A stretch of 39,821 bases of DNA from an uncultured Lachnospiraceae bacterium (GTDB taxonomy: Bacteria; Bacillota; Clostridia; Lachnospirales; Lachnospiraceae), in NCBI GenBank assembly GCA_902797675.1, contig CADBTR010000042.1, forward strand, positions 1 through 39,821, given 5' to 3'. This document shows, piece by piece, positions 25,198-34,385 of this stretch; the first letter of the stretch is position 1, and each line of letters begins with the position of its first letter. Under the pieces are notes generated by a model that did no database searches, had not been told where the DNA came from, and saw nothing but the letters and a program-made list of their open reading frames with translations. A program made the position numbers and the translations under genes.

Positions 25198-26961
25198 TTA
25201 CTCTGTTTTTAAACCCAAATATGGCAATATCTGCTGGTATAAGGTACTGATCACCGGTGCGGCGATCGTTCCTCCATAATAAATTCCCTCCGGCTCATCG
25301 ATCATACAGATCGCAATGATCTCGGGATCGTCTGCCGGCGCAAATCCGATATAGGAGCCGATATATTTTCCGCTCCCCCGGGGTAGTTTTTCCGAAGTTG
25401 CCGTTTTTCCGCCCACAAGATACCCCGGCACCTGTCCGTTCTTTCCGCCGCCTTCACTTACAACCTTTGTAAGAATTTCCTTCATTGTCTCGGAAGTTTC
25501 TTTTGACACAGCCCCGTCCGATGTAGGATAAAGGAAAGGCTCTGTCAATATCCCGTCTTCATCACAGACCCCCATGGCAAAATGCGGCGTGATCAGCGTG
25601 CCTCCATTGATGACGGCGCTCACTGCCCGCAATAATTGCAATGGCGTGATCTGAAAAGACTGACCGAAAGACATGGTTGCCAGTTCCACCTCTCCCACAT
25701 TTTCCTGCTTATGCATAATGGTTCCGGCTTCTCCCGGAAGATCAACGCCTGTTTTTTCCAGAAGACCAAGTTTTTTCAGGTATGTAAAATATCTGCTCGC
25801 CCCCACACGAAGTCCCACTTCGATGAAAACGGGATTGCAGGAATTCATGGTCGCCTGCACAAAGGTTTCCGCGCCATGACCGATAGTCTTATGACATTTG
25901 ATCCTCCGATCCTCCACGATTTTGTAACCCGGACAATAAAAACTGCTTTCTTTGGATACCACGCCTTCCTCCAGTCCCGCCGTGGCAGTTACGATCTTAA
26001 AAGTGGAACCCGGCTCATAGGTATCATTGATACACTGATTTCGCCACATTTTATTCAACTGCTGCCGGTATTCTTCTGTTCCGGAGGATAATCCCCCGTC
26101 ATCCTGCAAGGTATAAGGATGATTCAAGTCAAATTCCGGCTCATTGACCATGGCGTAAATTTCTCCGTTTTTGGGACTCATCACAATGATGGAAACATAA
26201 TTCGCATGTTTTTCCTCTAATGCTTTCCTTGCTGCCTGCTGTGCATACTTTTGTATATTCACATCCAAAGTCAGCAACAGATTTTTTCCGGAAACGGCCT
26301 CTTTTCTCTGTTCTGCCATGTTGGCAAGCTCCATTCCCCTTGCGTCCGTCATGGTCTGAATCTCCCCGTCCGTTCCTTTCAGATAAGACTCATACTGTAC
26401 TTCCAGTCCGATGATCCCCTGATTGTCGCTTCCGGTAAATCCCAGTACTTTTGACGCAAGCGTTCCGTACGGATATGTCCGTTTGTAATCTTCGTCTACT
26501 TTTACGCCATCCAGTTTTCTTGAGCGAATTCTGTCTCCGATCTCTTTCGGCACATTTGATTTTATTTTCTCTCTTACGCTTTGTTTTTCTACCTTCTTCC
26601 TGATTTCTCCGGAATCCATCTGCAATTCCTGTGAAAGCACATCAACTACCGTATCCGGATCTTTTATCTGATTATAAATGACAGAAACTGTGCAGACCGT
26701 CTCATTGGAAGCGATCACAACACCGTTTCTGTCCATCAGTTTTCCTCTTGCCGCTTTAATCTGGCGTTCCCGTTCATGCAGCTGTTCGGCGATCGCAAGA
26801 TAATGCTCCGATTGAAAGATCATAAGATCACAAACTCTCACGCAAAGCAGTAAAAAGCCTGCTGTGATTGTCAAAAAATAAATCATCAGTTTCTTCTTAT
26901 TATAAATACGACTCTGACTCTTTTCTTTCAACTTCGTAAGCGTCACACTGTCACCTGTCAC
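25198..26961 (-). CDS. spoVD: Class B penicillin-binding protein, SpoVD-like
   Basis: A D,D-transpeptidase of 587 aa with one membrane helix (about 24-45), a dimerisation/pedestal domain (RERQIKAARGKLMDRNG) and a transpeptidase domain. Its motifs are STFK (319-322), SCN (374-376) and KTA (519-521, within GGKTATSEKLPRGSGKY). The KTA variant in place of KTG, together with this flanking sequence, is typical of clostridial SpoVD, which acts on spore cortex. No PASTA domain is present. The start is ambiguous: GTG 26961 is used, but GTG 26946 with AGGTG nearby is also possible. The assignment to SpoVD rather than a second FtsI is moderately secure. Confidence 0.85.
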   Translation of the reverse strand: MTGDSVTLTKLKEKSQSRIYNKKKLMIYFLTITAGFLLLCVRVCDLMIFQSEHYLAIAEQLHERERQIKAARGKLMDRNGVVIASNETVCTVSVIYNQIKDPDTVVDVLSQELQMDSGEIRKKVEKQSVREKIKSNVPKEIGDRIRSRKLDGVKVDEDYKRTYPYGTLASKVLGFTGSDNQGIIGLEVQYESYLKGTDGEIQTMTDARGMELANMAEQRKEAVSGKNLLLTLDVNIQKYAQQAARKALEEKHANYVSIIVMSPKNGEIYAMVNEPEFDLNHPYTLQDDGGLSSGTEEYRQQLNKMWRNQCINDTYEPGSTFKIVTATAGLEEGVVSKESSFYCPGYKIVEDRRIKCHKTIGHGAETFVQATMNSCNPVFIEVGLRVGASRYFTYLKKLGLLEKTGVDLPGEAGTIMHKQENVGEVELATMSFGQSFQITPLQLLRAVSAVINGGTLITPHFAMGVCDEDGILTEPFLYPTSDGAVSKETSETMKEILTKVVSEGGGKNGQVPGYLVGGKTATSEKLPRGSGKYIGSYIGFAPADDPEIIAICMIDEPEGIYYGGTIAAPVISTLYQQILPYLGLKTE

Positions 26962-27000
26962 ATCTGTCTTTTATTCCTATCTTATGATTTCTCCGATCAA

Positions 27001-29178
27001 TTATTCCCCTGAATTTTCTGTGGTTGTTTCTTCACTTCCGTCTATATAACTGTATGCCCGTTCTTCCATCCCGATATTGGATATGGTTTCCTGTGGCGGT
27101 TCTGTGACCGCTTCCGCGGTTGTCTCCTCTTTTGCAGGTTCCGAAGAAGCTTCTGTTGCTCCTTCTGTCGTTCCATTCCCTGCAGGTTGTGACTGTTCCT
27201 CCCCCGATTGCGGCTCTGCAGCTGCCGGCAGTTTTGCTTCCGCCGGAGTTCCGGCAACCGCTGTTTTCAAAGTTTCCACCGGAATCTCCGGTCCATCCTT
27301 TTCTATATTCAAATATGGAAGAACTTCACTCATAATTGTGGCATACAGACTGCCCGTCACTTTTGAAGAATCATCGGAAGGATTATCCATCAAAACATAG
27401 CAAACCACTTCGGGATCATCGTAAGGTGCAAATCCGATAAATGATAACAGGTAATGATCTTTTCCTTCGGTCAGCTGCTGTGCCGTACCGGTTTTTCCGG
27501 AAATCAGATATCCGCTTATTGCCGCACTTTTTCCTGTTCCGTAATCCACGCAGGCGCGCAACCCTTTTTTTACCGAATCACATGTTTCTTTCGTTACTGT
27601 CTGCTTGATCGGATCCGTTCCCGCCGTCTCTACAATGCTTCCGTTTCGCTTTACCACCTGACTTACCAGATGCGGACGATAATAATATCCGCCGTTGATC
27701 ACAGAGGAAAACGCCGAAGCGAGCTGAACCATCGTCACATTGAATCCCTGCCCGAAAGAACTGATCGCAAGATCCTGATCGATCATCGTCTCCGGCTTAT
27801 AAAGCAAGCCTGCGCAGCTGGATTCTCCCGGGAGATCTACGCCGGTCAGCATTCCAAATCCAAACCGGTTCTGATAATCTGCAAATAATGATTTTCCCTC
27901 CATACGAACAAGCTGCATCATCACATCGTTACAAGAAAATGCAAGTCCGTCTGTTGCCGTGATCACGCCATGACCCTCATGTTTGTGACACCGGATATAG
28001 TCGGAATATTGTTCTCCTCCGTCACATAAAAATGTGGTGGATTCATCGATCAGTCCCAATTCGTAAGCCGCCGCCACCGTAAATGGTTTAAATGTGGACC
28101 CCGGTTCATAGGAATCACTGATGCAGAAATTTCTCCACAAACCATTTAACAATGTAAGCTGTTTCTCCGTCTGGATCTTCTGCTGAAGTTCTTCCTCATT
28201 TTCAGATTCATCCTGCAGGTTTTTCATCCTTTTTTCATTAATTTCAACGGCATCGACTTCTTCCTGCGTAAAATACGCCTGCCAGTTATTCGGATCATTC
28301 AGATCAAAATTCCGTTCTCCCGTCATGGCAAGGATTTCTCCATTATCGGGATTCATCACCAGAACCGCGATATTATCCGGCTGATAAGCCGCCTTCCATT
28401 CCGCGACATATTTCTCGATAATATTCTGAATGTTAAAATCAAGCGTCGTGGTGATATTGTCCCCGTCCTCCGCTTGTTTTGTAACCTTTTCCATAACATT
28501 ATCGCTGTCAACATAACCGTATTCCCGACCGTCCACGCCATTTAAATATTCATCATATCCCTGTTCCAGACCGCCGATCCCCACATTTCCCGCTGCCGTA
28601 AAGCCGATCACCTGGCTGGCAAGCGTGGAAAACGGGTATTTCCTCTGATATTCATCTTCAAATGTAACGCCTTTGACATAAGGATTCTTTTCGGTGTCAC
28701 TGGCGAGTGCGATAAAATCCTTGATTTCATCATAAGAAAGCCTTTTTTGATATACATAATATCTTCTGTCTTTATTATCCCGGATCAGCTGTTCCATCTC
28801 CGTCTGATCATATCCAAAACATTGATTCAACGCTTTCAATGTAGGTTTCAGATATTTCTCATCCGTTAAGATCAGCTTCGGATCTAAGATCAGATTGTAT
28901 ACTTTGATACTGGTGGCAAGGGTCACTCCGTTCCGGTCCAGAATATCGCCTCTTCTGAACGGCAGAACCGTACTGGTCCGGTTTTGCTGAGCAAGTACCT
29001 TAACTGTATACTCGTCGCCTTTGTCTTTATTAATATTGACTAATTGATAAATCAAAAATCCGAACAGCAGAAATATTGCCAGAAGATAGACGATCGCTTT
29101 TTCACTCATTTTTCTGGTAAATATCGCCGGAATCCGTCTTTTCCTGCGTCTTGATGCAGTCCTTCTCTGTTTGCTCAT
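27001..29178 (-). CDS. Class B penicillin-binding protein, division transpeptidase (FtsI/PbpB-like)
   Basis: A 725-aa septal D,D-transpeptidase with a basic cytoplasmic tail (SKQRRTASRRRKRR), membrane helix (27-46), pedestal domain (VLPFRRGDILDRNGVTLA) and transpeptidase motifs STFK (361-364), SCN (415-417) and KTG (562-564). Residues from about 640 to the end form a low-complexity Glu/Thr/Pro/Ala tail (for example TEGATEASSEPAKEETTAEA) that replaces the PASTA domains of many homologues and should lie outside the membrane. An unusual charged insertion (about 310-340, EKRMKNLQDESENEEELQQK) lies before the active site. It follows ftsL by 12 nt, with AGAGG 6 nt before the ATG. Confidence 0.93.
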   Translation of the reverse strand: MSKQRRTASRRRKRRIPAIFTRKMSEKAIVYLLAIFLLFGFLIYQLVNINKDKGDEYTVKVLAQQNRTSTVLPFRRGDILDRNGVTLATSIKVYNLILDPKLILTDEKYLKPTLKALNQCFGYDQTEMEQLIRDNKDRRYYVYQKRLSYDEIKDFIALASDTEKNPYVKGVTFEDEYQRKYPFSTLASQVIGFTAAGNVGIGGLEQGYDEYLNGVDGREYGYVDSDNVMEKVTKQAEDGDNITTTLDFNIQNIIEKYVAEWKAAYQPDNIAVLVMNPDNGEILAMTGERNFDLNDPNNWQAYFTQEEVDAVEINEKRMKNLQDESENEEELQQKIQTEKQLTLLNGLWRNFCISDSYEPGSTFKPFTVAAAYELGLIDESTTFLCDGGEQYSDYIRCHKHEGHGVITATDGLAFSCNDVMMQLVRMEGKSLFADYQNRFGFGMLTGVDLPGESSCAGLLYKPETMIDQDLAISSFGQGFNVTMVQLASAFSSVINGGYYYRPHLVSQVVKRNGSIVETAGTDPIKQTVTKETCDSVKKGLRACVDYGTGKSAAISGYLISGKTGTAQQLTEGKDHYLLSFIGFAPYDDPEVVCYVLMDNPSDDSSKVTGSLYATIMSEVLPYLNIEKDGPEIPVETLKTAVAGTPAEAKLPAAAEPQSGEEQSQPAGNGTTEGATEASSEPAKEETTAEAVTEPPQETISNIGMEERAYSYIDGSEETTTENSGE

Positions 29179-29190
29179 GAACTTCCTCTT

Positions 29191-29727
29191 TTAATTTCCC
29201 TCAGGTACATCTGCATACTGATTCATAAATTCATCTGTGCGCTTATCAAAATATCTGATCTGACTCTCACTTGCACGCACCATTCCAAGCTCACCTGTCG
29301 CAACATCTACAATGTGATTGATGTCTACATATCCGTCAATATCATATGCAACCGCATCATTCTGCGAAGCAACTACTTCGATCTGCGATTGCAGCGCATT
29401 GATCTGACGTTTTGTACTCTTGATCTCTGACTGATAATTCAGATATTGTAAACTTAAAATCGCAACTACCACAACCATCGCCGTAAGGAAAAACACATAA
29501 CCGATTCCCATGGTTTCGTTATCCATATGGCGATAGGATGCTCTTCTCGTAAGCTTTTCCTGTCTTCTTTCTTCTCTCTGCTCCCTTTTTGTCAACGGTT
29601 TCTCTACTGGTACCGCGCTTCCCCTCTGGTAAGCTGTTCTCTTTCTTTTCGGTCTTCTGCCGTCAAATTCGATCTTTCTTGCCGCATTCCCCTCTGTGTA
29701 AACCCCATAAGATATTCTACGTGCCAT
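29191..29727 (-). CDS. ftsL: Cell division protein FtsL-like
   Basis: A 178-aa bitopic protein with a long basic cytoplasmic N-terminus (residues 1-72, KRKRTAYQRG, REQREERRQEKLTRR), one membrane helix (about 75-95) and an extracytoplasmic coiled coil (YQSEIKSTKRQINALQSQIEVV) typical of FtsL/DivIC. Low sequence conservation is normal; position between rsmH and the PBP gene supports the call. The start is ATG 29727, with GAGGAG at 10 nt. Confidence 0.88.
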   Translation of the reverse strand: MARRISYGVYTEGNAARKIEFDGRRPKRKRTAYQRGSAVPVEKPLTKREQREERRQEKLTRRASYRHMDNETMGIGYVFFLTAMVVVVAILSLQYLNYQSEIKSTKRQINALQSQIEVVASQNDAVAYDIDGYVDINHIVDVATGELGMVRASESQIRYFDKRTDEFMNQYADVPEGN

Positions 29728-29782
29728 GATGTCTCTGCTCCTCTATTTTTATACAACCTAGCACATCGTTTCTTCTGATGTA

Positions 29783-30727
29783 CTAATATTTTCTCTCAAA
29801 AGTACGAAGTTTTGCGCTTTTCGCCCTTTTGTTCTCTCTGATCTCCTCTTCTGTCGGCAAAACAGGTTTTCTGCCCACTGTCTGTCCTTTGGAAATTCTT
29901 CCGCACACACATACAGGAAAAGATTTCGGACAAATACAGGGATTTTCATTCTCCCGAAACTTCTTTTTTACAATCCGGTCTTCTAAAGAATGAAATGTGA
30001 TAATACTTAACCTGCCTCCATCTGTCAACAAGTCGATCATTTCATCGATGGACTCTTCCAATACTTCCAGTTCCCGGTTCACTTCAATCCTGATCGCCTG
30101 AAACGTTCTTTTTGCCGGATGTCCTCCCACAGCCCGCATTTTTGCCGGAATCGCCCCTTTTATGATCTCAACCAGCTCATATGTGGTCTCGATCCTTTTC
30201 GTCTGCCTGACCTGCACTATGTGCTTTGCAATATTTTTTGCAAATTTTTCTTCGCCGTACTCTCTGATTATCCGATAAAGTTCTGATTCTGCGTACTCAT
30301 TCACAACATCAGTAGCCGAAAGACTTTGCTTCTGATCCATCCTCATATCAAGCGGAGCATCCGACATATAACTGAACCCTCTCTCTGCCGTGTCCAACTG
30401 GTACGAAGATACGCCGATATCCAGCAGGATTCCGTCTACATGCTCAATTCCAAGTTTTAATAACTCCGGTTTCATATTTCGGTAATTGCTCTTGATCCTG
30501 CTGATCTTAAGTTTCTCCTCAAAAGGTTTCAACCGTTCTGCGGCTGCTGCCAGTGCATCCTCATCCTGATCGAATCCCACCAGTCTCCCTTTTTCCGATA
30601 ATCTTTTACAGATCTCGCCGGCGTGTCCTGCTCCACCCAGAGTGCCATCAACATAAATCCCATCCGGTCTTATATTCAGGCTGTCTATGGTTTCTGCAAG
30701 CAGCACAGACCTGTGATTAAATTCCAT
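29783..30727 (-). CDS. rsmH: 16S rRNA (cytosine-1402-N4)-methyltransferase
   Basis: A SAM-dependent methyltransferase that modifies C1402 in the decoding centre. It is 314 aa. Motifs seen are [11 protein letters not shown], the SAM loop [46 protein letters not shown] and the C-terminal [18 protein letters not shown]. The start [10 protein letters not shown] (ATG 30727) fits family N-termini, although its SD (GGAG) is 13 nt away. An upstream ATG 30781, overlapping the mraZ stop with AAGGAG 4 nt before it, would add 18 residues and remains possible. Confidence 0.96.
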   Translation of the reverse strand: MEFNHRSVLLAETIDSLNIRPDGIYVDGTLGGAGHAGEICKRLSEKGRLVGFDQDEDALAAAAERLKPFEEKLKISRIKSNYRNMKPELLKLGIEHVDGILLDIGVSSYQLDTAERGFSYMSDAPLDMRMDQKQSLSATDVVNEYAESELYRIIREYGEEKFAKNIAKHIVQVRQTKRIETTYELVEIIKGAIPAKMRAVGGHPAKRTFQAIRIEVNRELEVLEESIDEMIDLLTDGGRLSIITFHSLEDRIVKKKFRENENPCICPKSFPVCVCGRISKGQTVGRKPVLPTEEEIRENKRAKSAKLRTFERKY

Positions 30728-30770
30728 GTTTTTTTGCGCACTCCTTTCCGGGCGTTTTTTTAGAACATAC

Positions 30771-31196
30771 TTAAAAATCAAACTCCTTCATATGTTCCGC
30801 AAGTTCGTCCATATTCTCAATCATAGAGTCTTCTTCCAGTCTCTCAGGATTCCAGATCTCCACCTTGGAACCCGCTCCAAGCATAACAACTTCTTTATCC
30901 AGTCCCGCATACTCCCTTAATTTTGCTGAGATCAGGATGCGTCCCTGCTTGTCCGGTTCCGGTGCATCGGCTCCTCTTAAGAAAAATCTGGTAAATTCTC
31001 TCGCTTTTTTATCTGTCAGTGGTAATTTACTAAGCTTCAGTTCAAACTCTGCCCAAACTTCTTTCGGGAACACAAAAAGACACTTGTCAAGCCCCTTGGT
31101 GATGACAAAACCTTCTCCAAGAGCTTCACGAAGCTTCGCAGGGATGATCAAACGTCCCTTGTCGTCTATGTTATGATTGTATTCACCCATTAACAT
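30771..31196 (-). CDS. mraZ: Transcriptional regulator MraZ
   Basis: A 141-aa AbrB-like DNA-binding protein with two SpoVT/AbrB repeats ([50 protein letters not shown]). It represses the division/cell-wall cluster and its own promoter. The start MLMGEY is the usual one. It heads the cluster, with TGGNN-type operator repeats directly upstream. Confidence 0.97.
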   Translation of the reverse strand: MLMGEYNHNIDDKGRLIIPAKLREALGEGFVITKGLDKCLFVFPKEVWAEFELKLSKLPLTDKKAREFTRFFLRGADAPEPDKQGRILISAKLREYAGLDKEVVMLGAGSKVEIWNPERLEEDSMIENMDELAEHMKEFDF

Positions 31197-31248
31197 AAGC
31201 TTGTACCTTTATCTTTCTAATGCGGGAGTCCTGTGTTTTTTAACGCCA

Positions 31249-31294
31249 CTCCATTATCCTCCACTTTGTGGTTTTTTTCTCCCACATTTCACCA
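31249..31294 (-). promoter_or_regulatory. MraZ-type operator repeats
   Basis: On the minus strand two pairs of direct repeats with 10-bp period occur: TGGTG-5-TGGGA (31290-31294 and 31280-31284) and TGGAG-5-TGGAG (31259-31263 and 31249-31253). MraZ is known to bind TGGGN repeats separated by 5 bp. Here they lie downstream of the -10, in the early transcribed region. Confidence 0.75.
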
Positions 31295-31305
31295 CTTCAA
31301 GTAAG

Positions 31306-31334
31306 ATTTTATAATAATTTCAGAAAGAAGTCAA
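31306..31334 (-). promoter_or_regulatory. mraZ/division cluster promoter
   Basis: TTGACT (31329-31334), 17 bp and TAAAAT (31306-31311) on the minus strand, immediately upstream of the MraZ-type operators. Confidence 0.8.
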
Positions 31335-31344
31335 GTAACAGAAC

Positions 31345-31376
31345 AAAAAACTCCGAAACATTTTTTTGTTTCGGAG
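31345..31376 (-). terminator. Terminator of the Thr/Lys-rich protein gene
   Basis: The stem CTCCGAAACA / TGTTTCGGAG (31351-31360, 31367-31376) is followed on the minus strand by TTTTTT. It insulates the mraZ promoter from the upstream gene. Confidence 0.9.
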
Positions 31377-31417
31377 CCTTTTCCTTATTATCTTAAAGTA
31401 TTTTATTGTTATTCATT

Positions 31418-32221
31418 TTAATCTCCCGGCACAATCGTCACAACTTCAAATCCTTCTGTCTCCTGTTCCACCGGAGGCGTCTGTGTCTCCCTTGTAACCT
31501 CTTCCGTCATGATCTGCTCTGTGACAGGCTGTTCCGTCACAGACTGCCCCGTCGTAGTTTCCTCTTGTGTCACCGGTTCCTTCGTTGTCGTCTCCAAAGG
31601 TTTTTGTGTAACATTCTCTTTTGTGGTTTTATTCTCTTGCTTTGCTGTGGTCGTCTGCTTTGCTGTGGTCGTCTGCTTTGCCATGGTCGTCTGCTTTGCC
31701 GTGGTCTTTGTTTCTGTCTTTGTCTTTGATGTCGCTTTTGTCTGATTTTTTTCTGCCGTCGTTGTGTTCTGGGATTGATCTGCCGGAACCGTCTTCGTAA
31801 CTGTTTCTTTCGTGATTACCTTCGCCTTGCCGTCCGTTCCCACTTCTACTTCAGTTCCACCGTTAAGGATAAACGTCAGACTTCCGTTGTCCCCAATCTT
31901 TGTCTGTGCTTCGCTGCCCAATTCAATAGTCATGCCCTCTTGTGTAACCACCGATTTGATCTTCCCCTGCGCGTCTGTCTCCACCTGTCCTTCTTTCTCG
32001 ACAGTGACTTCTTCCTCCACCACCATAGTCTCAAACTTTGAGTATTCTATCCCGGCGTTTTTTTGTTCCTTCGCATCCGTAGCGCTTGCCTGCTTTCCCT
32101 GATGCTCATAGTCATTCTGTTTTTGTTTTCCGGCTCCGAATGCGACAACTCCTACTAAAAGTACGATCGCCGCGATCAAAACCGCTGCCTGAACTTTTTT
32201 ATTCACCCAAAATCCTTCCAT
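31418..32221 (-). CDS. Membrane-anchored Thr/Lys-rich low-complexity protein, function unknown
   Basis: A 267-aa protein with a short cytoplasmic start, one membrane helix (about residues 10-29, VQAAVLIAAIVLLVGVVAFGAG) and an external part. Residues 55-145 contain beta-rich repeats (EEEVTVEKEGQVETDAQGKI; MTIELGSEAQTKIGDNGSLTFIL). From about 150 onward it is Thr/Lys/Gln/Glu-rich, with four tandem copies of a KQTTTA-like hexapeptide. The low-complexity half looks like a cell-wall-spanning stalk. No sorting signal or catalytic motif is seen, and I do not recognise the family. Its promoter is unclear, with only a weak -10 (TATGAT) about 50 bp upstream. Confidence 0.85.
   Translation of the reverse strand: MEGFWVNKKVQAAVLIAAIVLLVGVVAFGAGKQKQNDYEHQGKQASATDAKEQKNAGIEYSKFETMVVEEEVTVEKEGQVETDAQGKIKSVVTQEGMTIELGSEAQTKIGDNGSLTFILNGGTEVEVGTDGKAKVITKETVTKTVPADQSQNTTTAEKNQTKATSKTKTETKTTAKQTTMAKQTTTAKQTTTAKQENKTTKENVTQKPLETTTKEPVTQEETTTGQSVTEQPVTEQIMTEEVTRETQTPPVEQETEGFEVVTIVPGD
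31639..31710 (-). repeat. Four 18-bp in-frame tandem repeats
   Basis: Four consecutive 18-bp units (31639, 31657, 31675, 31693) encode the repeated hexapeptide KQTTTA and variants. The first two units are identical. Copy number could vary by slippage without changing frame. Confidence 0.9.
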
Positions 32222-32297
32222 AAATCAATCCTCATCTCTCTTATTTTTATCTCCCAAATGTCTCATTATCATAACTGAATACAGAATACAACGATAC

Positions 32298-33374
32298 TTA
32301 ATTTGCCATCCGGATCAGATCTTCCTTTGTAATTGCAAAAGGATAATTCTTTAATTTCGCCGGATTATCCATGACAGCCGCAGCGTCTGCCTCAAGCAGC
32401 TCCTCAGGCACTTTTACCTCTCCAAGTAAATCTTTCAGATATGCATGAAATTCCCTTGCATTCGGAAATCCAAGATATTCCATCACCTTGGCCGCTTCCT
32501 TCTGATCTTCATATTGCTCAACATATCCTCCCAGGAACATGCCGACAGCCCGTCCATGAGGAACTCCCAGCTCATAGGTAACCGGATAGCTCAATCCATG
32601 GGGAAGGGATGTGCTTGTGTGAGTGATCGCCATGCCTGCGATCATGGAAGCATGCAGCATCTTTCCGTAGTCTTCCTCTGTCAGAGCATCATCCTTCAGC
32701 CTGTCTTTGAATTCCGCCCATGCATACATACCCTGTCTGCTGTAGATCCGGTTCAATTCATTGGAATTGGTATTCAGATAGCTTTCCACCAGATGTGCCA
32801 ACGCATCTACAGAAGTATTGACCAAGCATTCTCTGGACGCCGTTTTCAGATACTTGCCATCCAGCAGCGCAAGAGCAGGATACATCTTATGACTGATGCT
32901 CTTTTTCGTCCGTTTTTCATGTCTGGTAAGGATCGCAAAAGGGGTTACCTCAGACCCGGTTCCGCAGGTAGTCGGAACACATGCCACCGGAAAATACGGC
33001 AATGCTTCGTTACAATCATACAAGACTGTACTGTCTTTTTCCGGATTTGCAGCCATCAGCGCAATCGCCTTGGACGCATCTAACGGCGAGCCTCCGCCGA
33101 TTCCGATGACAAAATCCGTCTTTTCCGAAATTGCAAGTTCTCTTGCTTTCATAACCGTTTCCACGGACGGATTTTCCTCGATATCATCATAGATCACATA
33201 AGGTACATGTTGATTCTCCAACGCCCCGGTAACATCAGACAAAGAACCGTTTTTTCCGGAAGAATGTTTTCCGGTTACGATCATTGCCTTGCTTCCCAAA
33301 GAAGCCAGCTCCTGCGCGTGTTTTTCCACGCACCCCTGTTCACTATATACTTTTGTCGGCATATATAATAACAT
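32298..33374 (-). CDS. Iron-containing alcohol dehydrogenase
   Basis: A 358-aa NAD(P)-dependent group III (Fe) alcohol dehydrogenase. It shows the nucleotide-binding GIGGGSPLDASKA (91-103), PTTCGTGSEVTPFA and the metal ligands Asp190, His194, His259 and His273 (DALAHLVES; LPHGLSYPVTYELGVPHG). Substrate cannot be told from sequence; butanol/ethanol-type, lactaldehyde or a polyol are all possible. The gene is alone, with a strong promoter and GAGGG 6 nt before the ATG. Confidence 0.95.
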   Translation of the reverse strand: MLLYMPTKVYSEQGCVEKHAQELASLGSKAMIVTGKHSSGKNGSLSDVTGALENQHVPYVIYDDIEENPSVETVMKARELAISEKTDFVIGIGGGSPLDASKAIALMAANPEKDSTVLYDCNEALPYFPVACVPTTCGTGSEVTPFAILTRHEKRTKKSISHKMYPALALLDGKYLKTASRECLVNTSVDALAHLVESYLNTNSNELNRIYSRQGMYAWAEFKDRLKDDALTEEDYGKMLHASMIAGMAITHTSTSLPHGLSYPVTYELGVPHGRAVGMFLGGYVEQYEDQKEAAKVMEYLGFPNAREFHAYLKDLLGEVKVPEELLEADAAAVMDNPAKLKNYPFAITKEDLIRMAN

Positions 33375-33403
33375 AATAAACCCTCTTTTCTGTTTTTATT
33401 CTT

Positions 33404-33432
33404 ATTATACTCATTTTGTCTTTTTTTCGCAA
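33404..33432 (-). promoter_or_regulatory. Fe-alcohol dehydrogenase promoter
   Basis: TTGCGA (33427-33432), 17 bp and a perfect TATAAT (33404-33409) on the minus strand. Confidence 0.8.
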
Positions 33433-33451
33433 CCATCCCGCAGAAATTCCC

Positions 33452-33480
33452 TTGAAAAAAACATTCCAAAAGAGTATGAT
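33452..33480 (+). promoter_or_regulatory. yihY-family gene promoter
   Basis: TTGAAA (33452-33457), 17 bp and TATGAT (33475-33480), 30 bp upstream of the start codon. Its -35 lies 19 bp beyond the divergent dehydrogenase promoter. Confidence 0.75.
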
Positions 33481-33510
33481 ATAAGAAAAATTTGATTACA
33501 AGAGGTTTCT

Positions 33511-34344
33511 ATGAGATTTTTTAAATATATTTTTCGCCTGTTGAACGATTTTTTGGAACAATTAAAGAAAGATCATGTCAGCGCCTATGCATCGCAGGCT
33601 GCCCTTTTTATGATGATGGCTCTGGTTCCGATTCTGATTCTGGTTTTAAATATTATCCGTTACACCCCGGTAACAAAAAATTTTCTGATTGAAAGTACTC
33701 TCGGGGTTGTTCCCTCCGCATTTGACAGTCTTGCAGCCAGCATAATCAGTGATCTGTATGAATCATCCAGCGGCACATTGCTTTCCTTTTCCATTATTTT
33801 TACAATCTGGTCTGCTTCCAAAGGAATCCTTGCTTTAATCCAAGGTTTTTCCAACATCAACCATGCAGAAGAAAACCGGAACTATTTTTTTCTCCGTCTG
33901 ATTGCTTCCTTTTATACAGTGGTGTTCGTGATCGGAATTGTTCTGGTACTTACCTTGATGGTCTTTGGAAATACCCTTCTGTTCTTTATTCAAAGACATA
34001 TTCCTCTATTGTACGATGCCGCCGCCTGGCTGATTACCACAAGAACGCTTTATGTACCGATCATCCTGATCATGATTTTCCTGTTTATGTACCGTCTGTC
34101 CCCAAACAGCAATCAATCTCTCTTTAGTTATTTACCGGGGGCAATTTTCACAACGCTGGGCTGGTTTTTATTTTCCTACCTTTACTCCTACTATATCGAT
34201 CACTTCGCATACCGTTCTTACTCTTACGGAAGTCTGACCATTATGGTACTGCTGATCCTTTGGCTTTATATCTGTATGTATATTATCTTTATCGGTGCCG
34301 AAATCAATAACTTTTACACAAGAAGAAGAAACCGGCAGGGCTAA
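33511..34344 (+). CDS. YihY/BrkB-family inner membrane protein
   Basis: A 277-aa integral membrane protein with about six helices. It carries family signatures: an N-terminal amphipathic stretch followed by YASQAALFMMMALVPILI, and the C-terminal GAIFTTLGWFLFSYLYSYYIDHF...YGSLTIMVLLILWLYICMYIIFIGAEINNF. The family was once misannotated as ribonuclease BN; its true function is unsettled. AAGAGG lies 5 nt before the ATG. It is monocistronic. Confidence 0.93.
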   Translation: MRFFKYIFRLLNDFLEQLKKDHVSAYASQAALFMMMALVPILILVLNIIRYTPVTKNFLIESTLGVVPSAFDSLAASIISDLYESSSGTLLSFSIIFTIWSASKGILALIQGFSNINHAEENRNYFFLRLIASFYTVVFVIGIVLVLTLMVFGNTLLFFIQRHIPLLYDAAAWLITTRTLYVPIILIMIFLFMYRLSPNSNQSLFSYLPGAIFTTLGWFLFSYLYSYYIDHFAYRSYSYGSLTIMVLLILWLYICMYIIFIGAEINNFYTRRRNRQG

Positions 34345-34356
34345 TCTACCGGTTTC
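34328..34356. terminator. Possible two-way terminator between yihY-family gene and tRNA-Ser
   Basis: GAAACCGG (34328-34335) pairs with CCGGTTTC (34349-34356) around a 13-nt loop that contains the stop codon. T/C-rich rather than pure T tracts follow on both strands, so efficiency is uncertain. Confidence 0.5.
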
Positions 34357-34385
34357 CTCTCTTATAGGGGCTTATTATGTTTAAC

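Noticed and set aside
31639..31710. Short tandem array considered as a CRISPR
   Set aside because: The 18-bp units are contiguous without spacers and stay in frame within a coding sequence.
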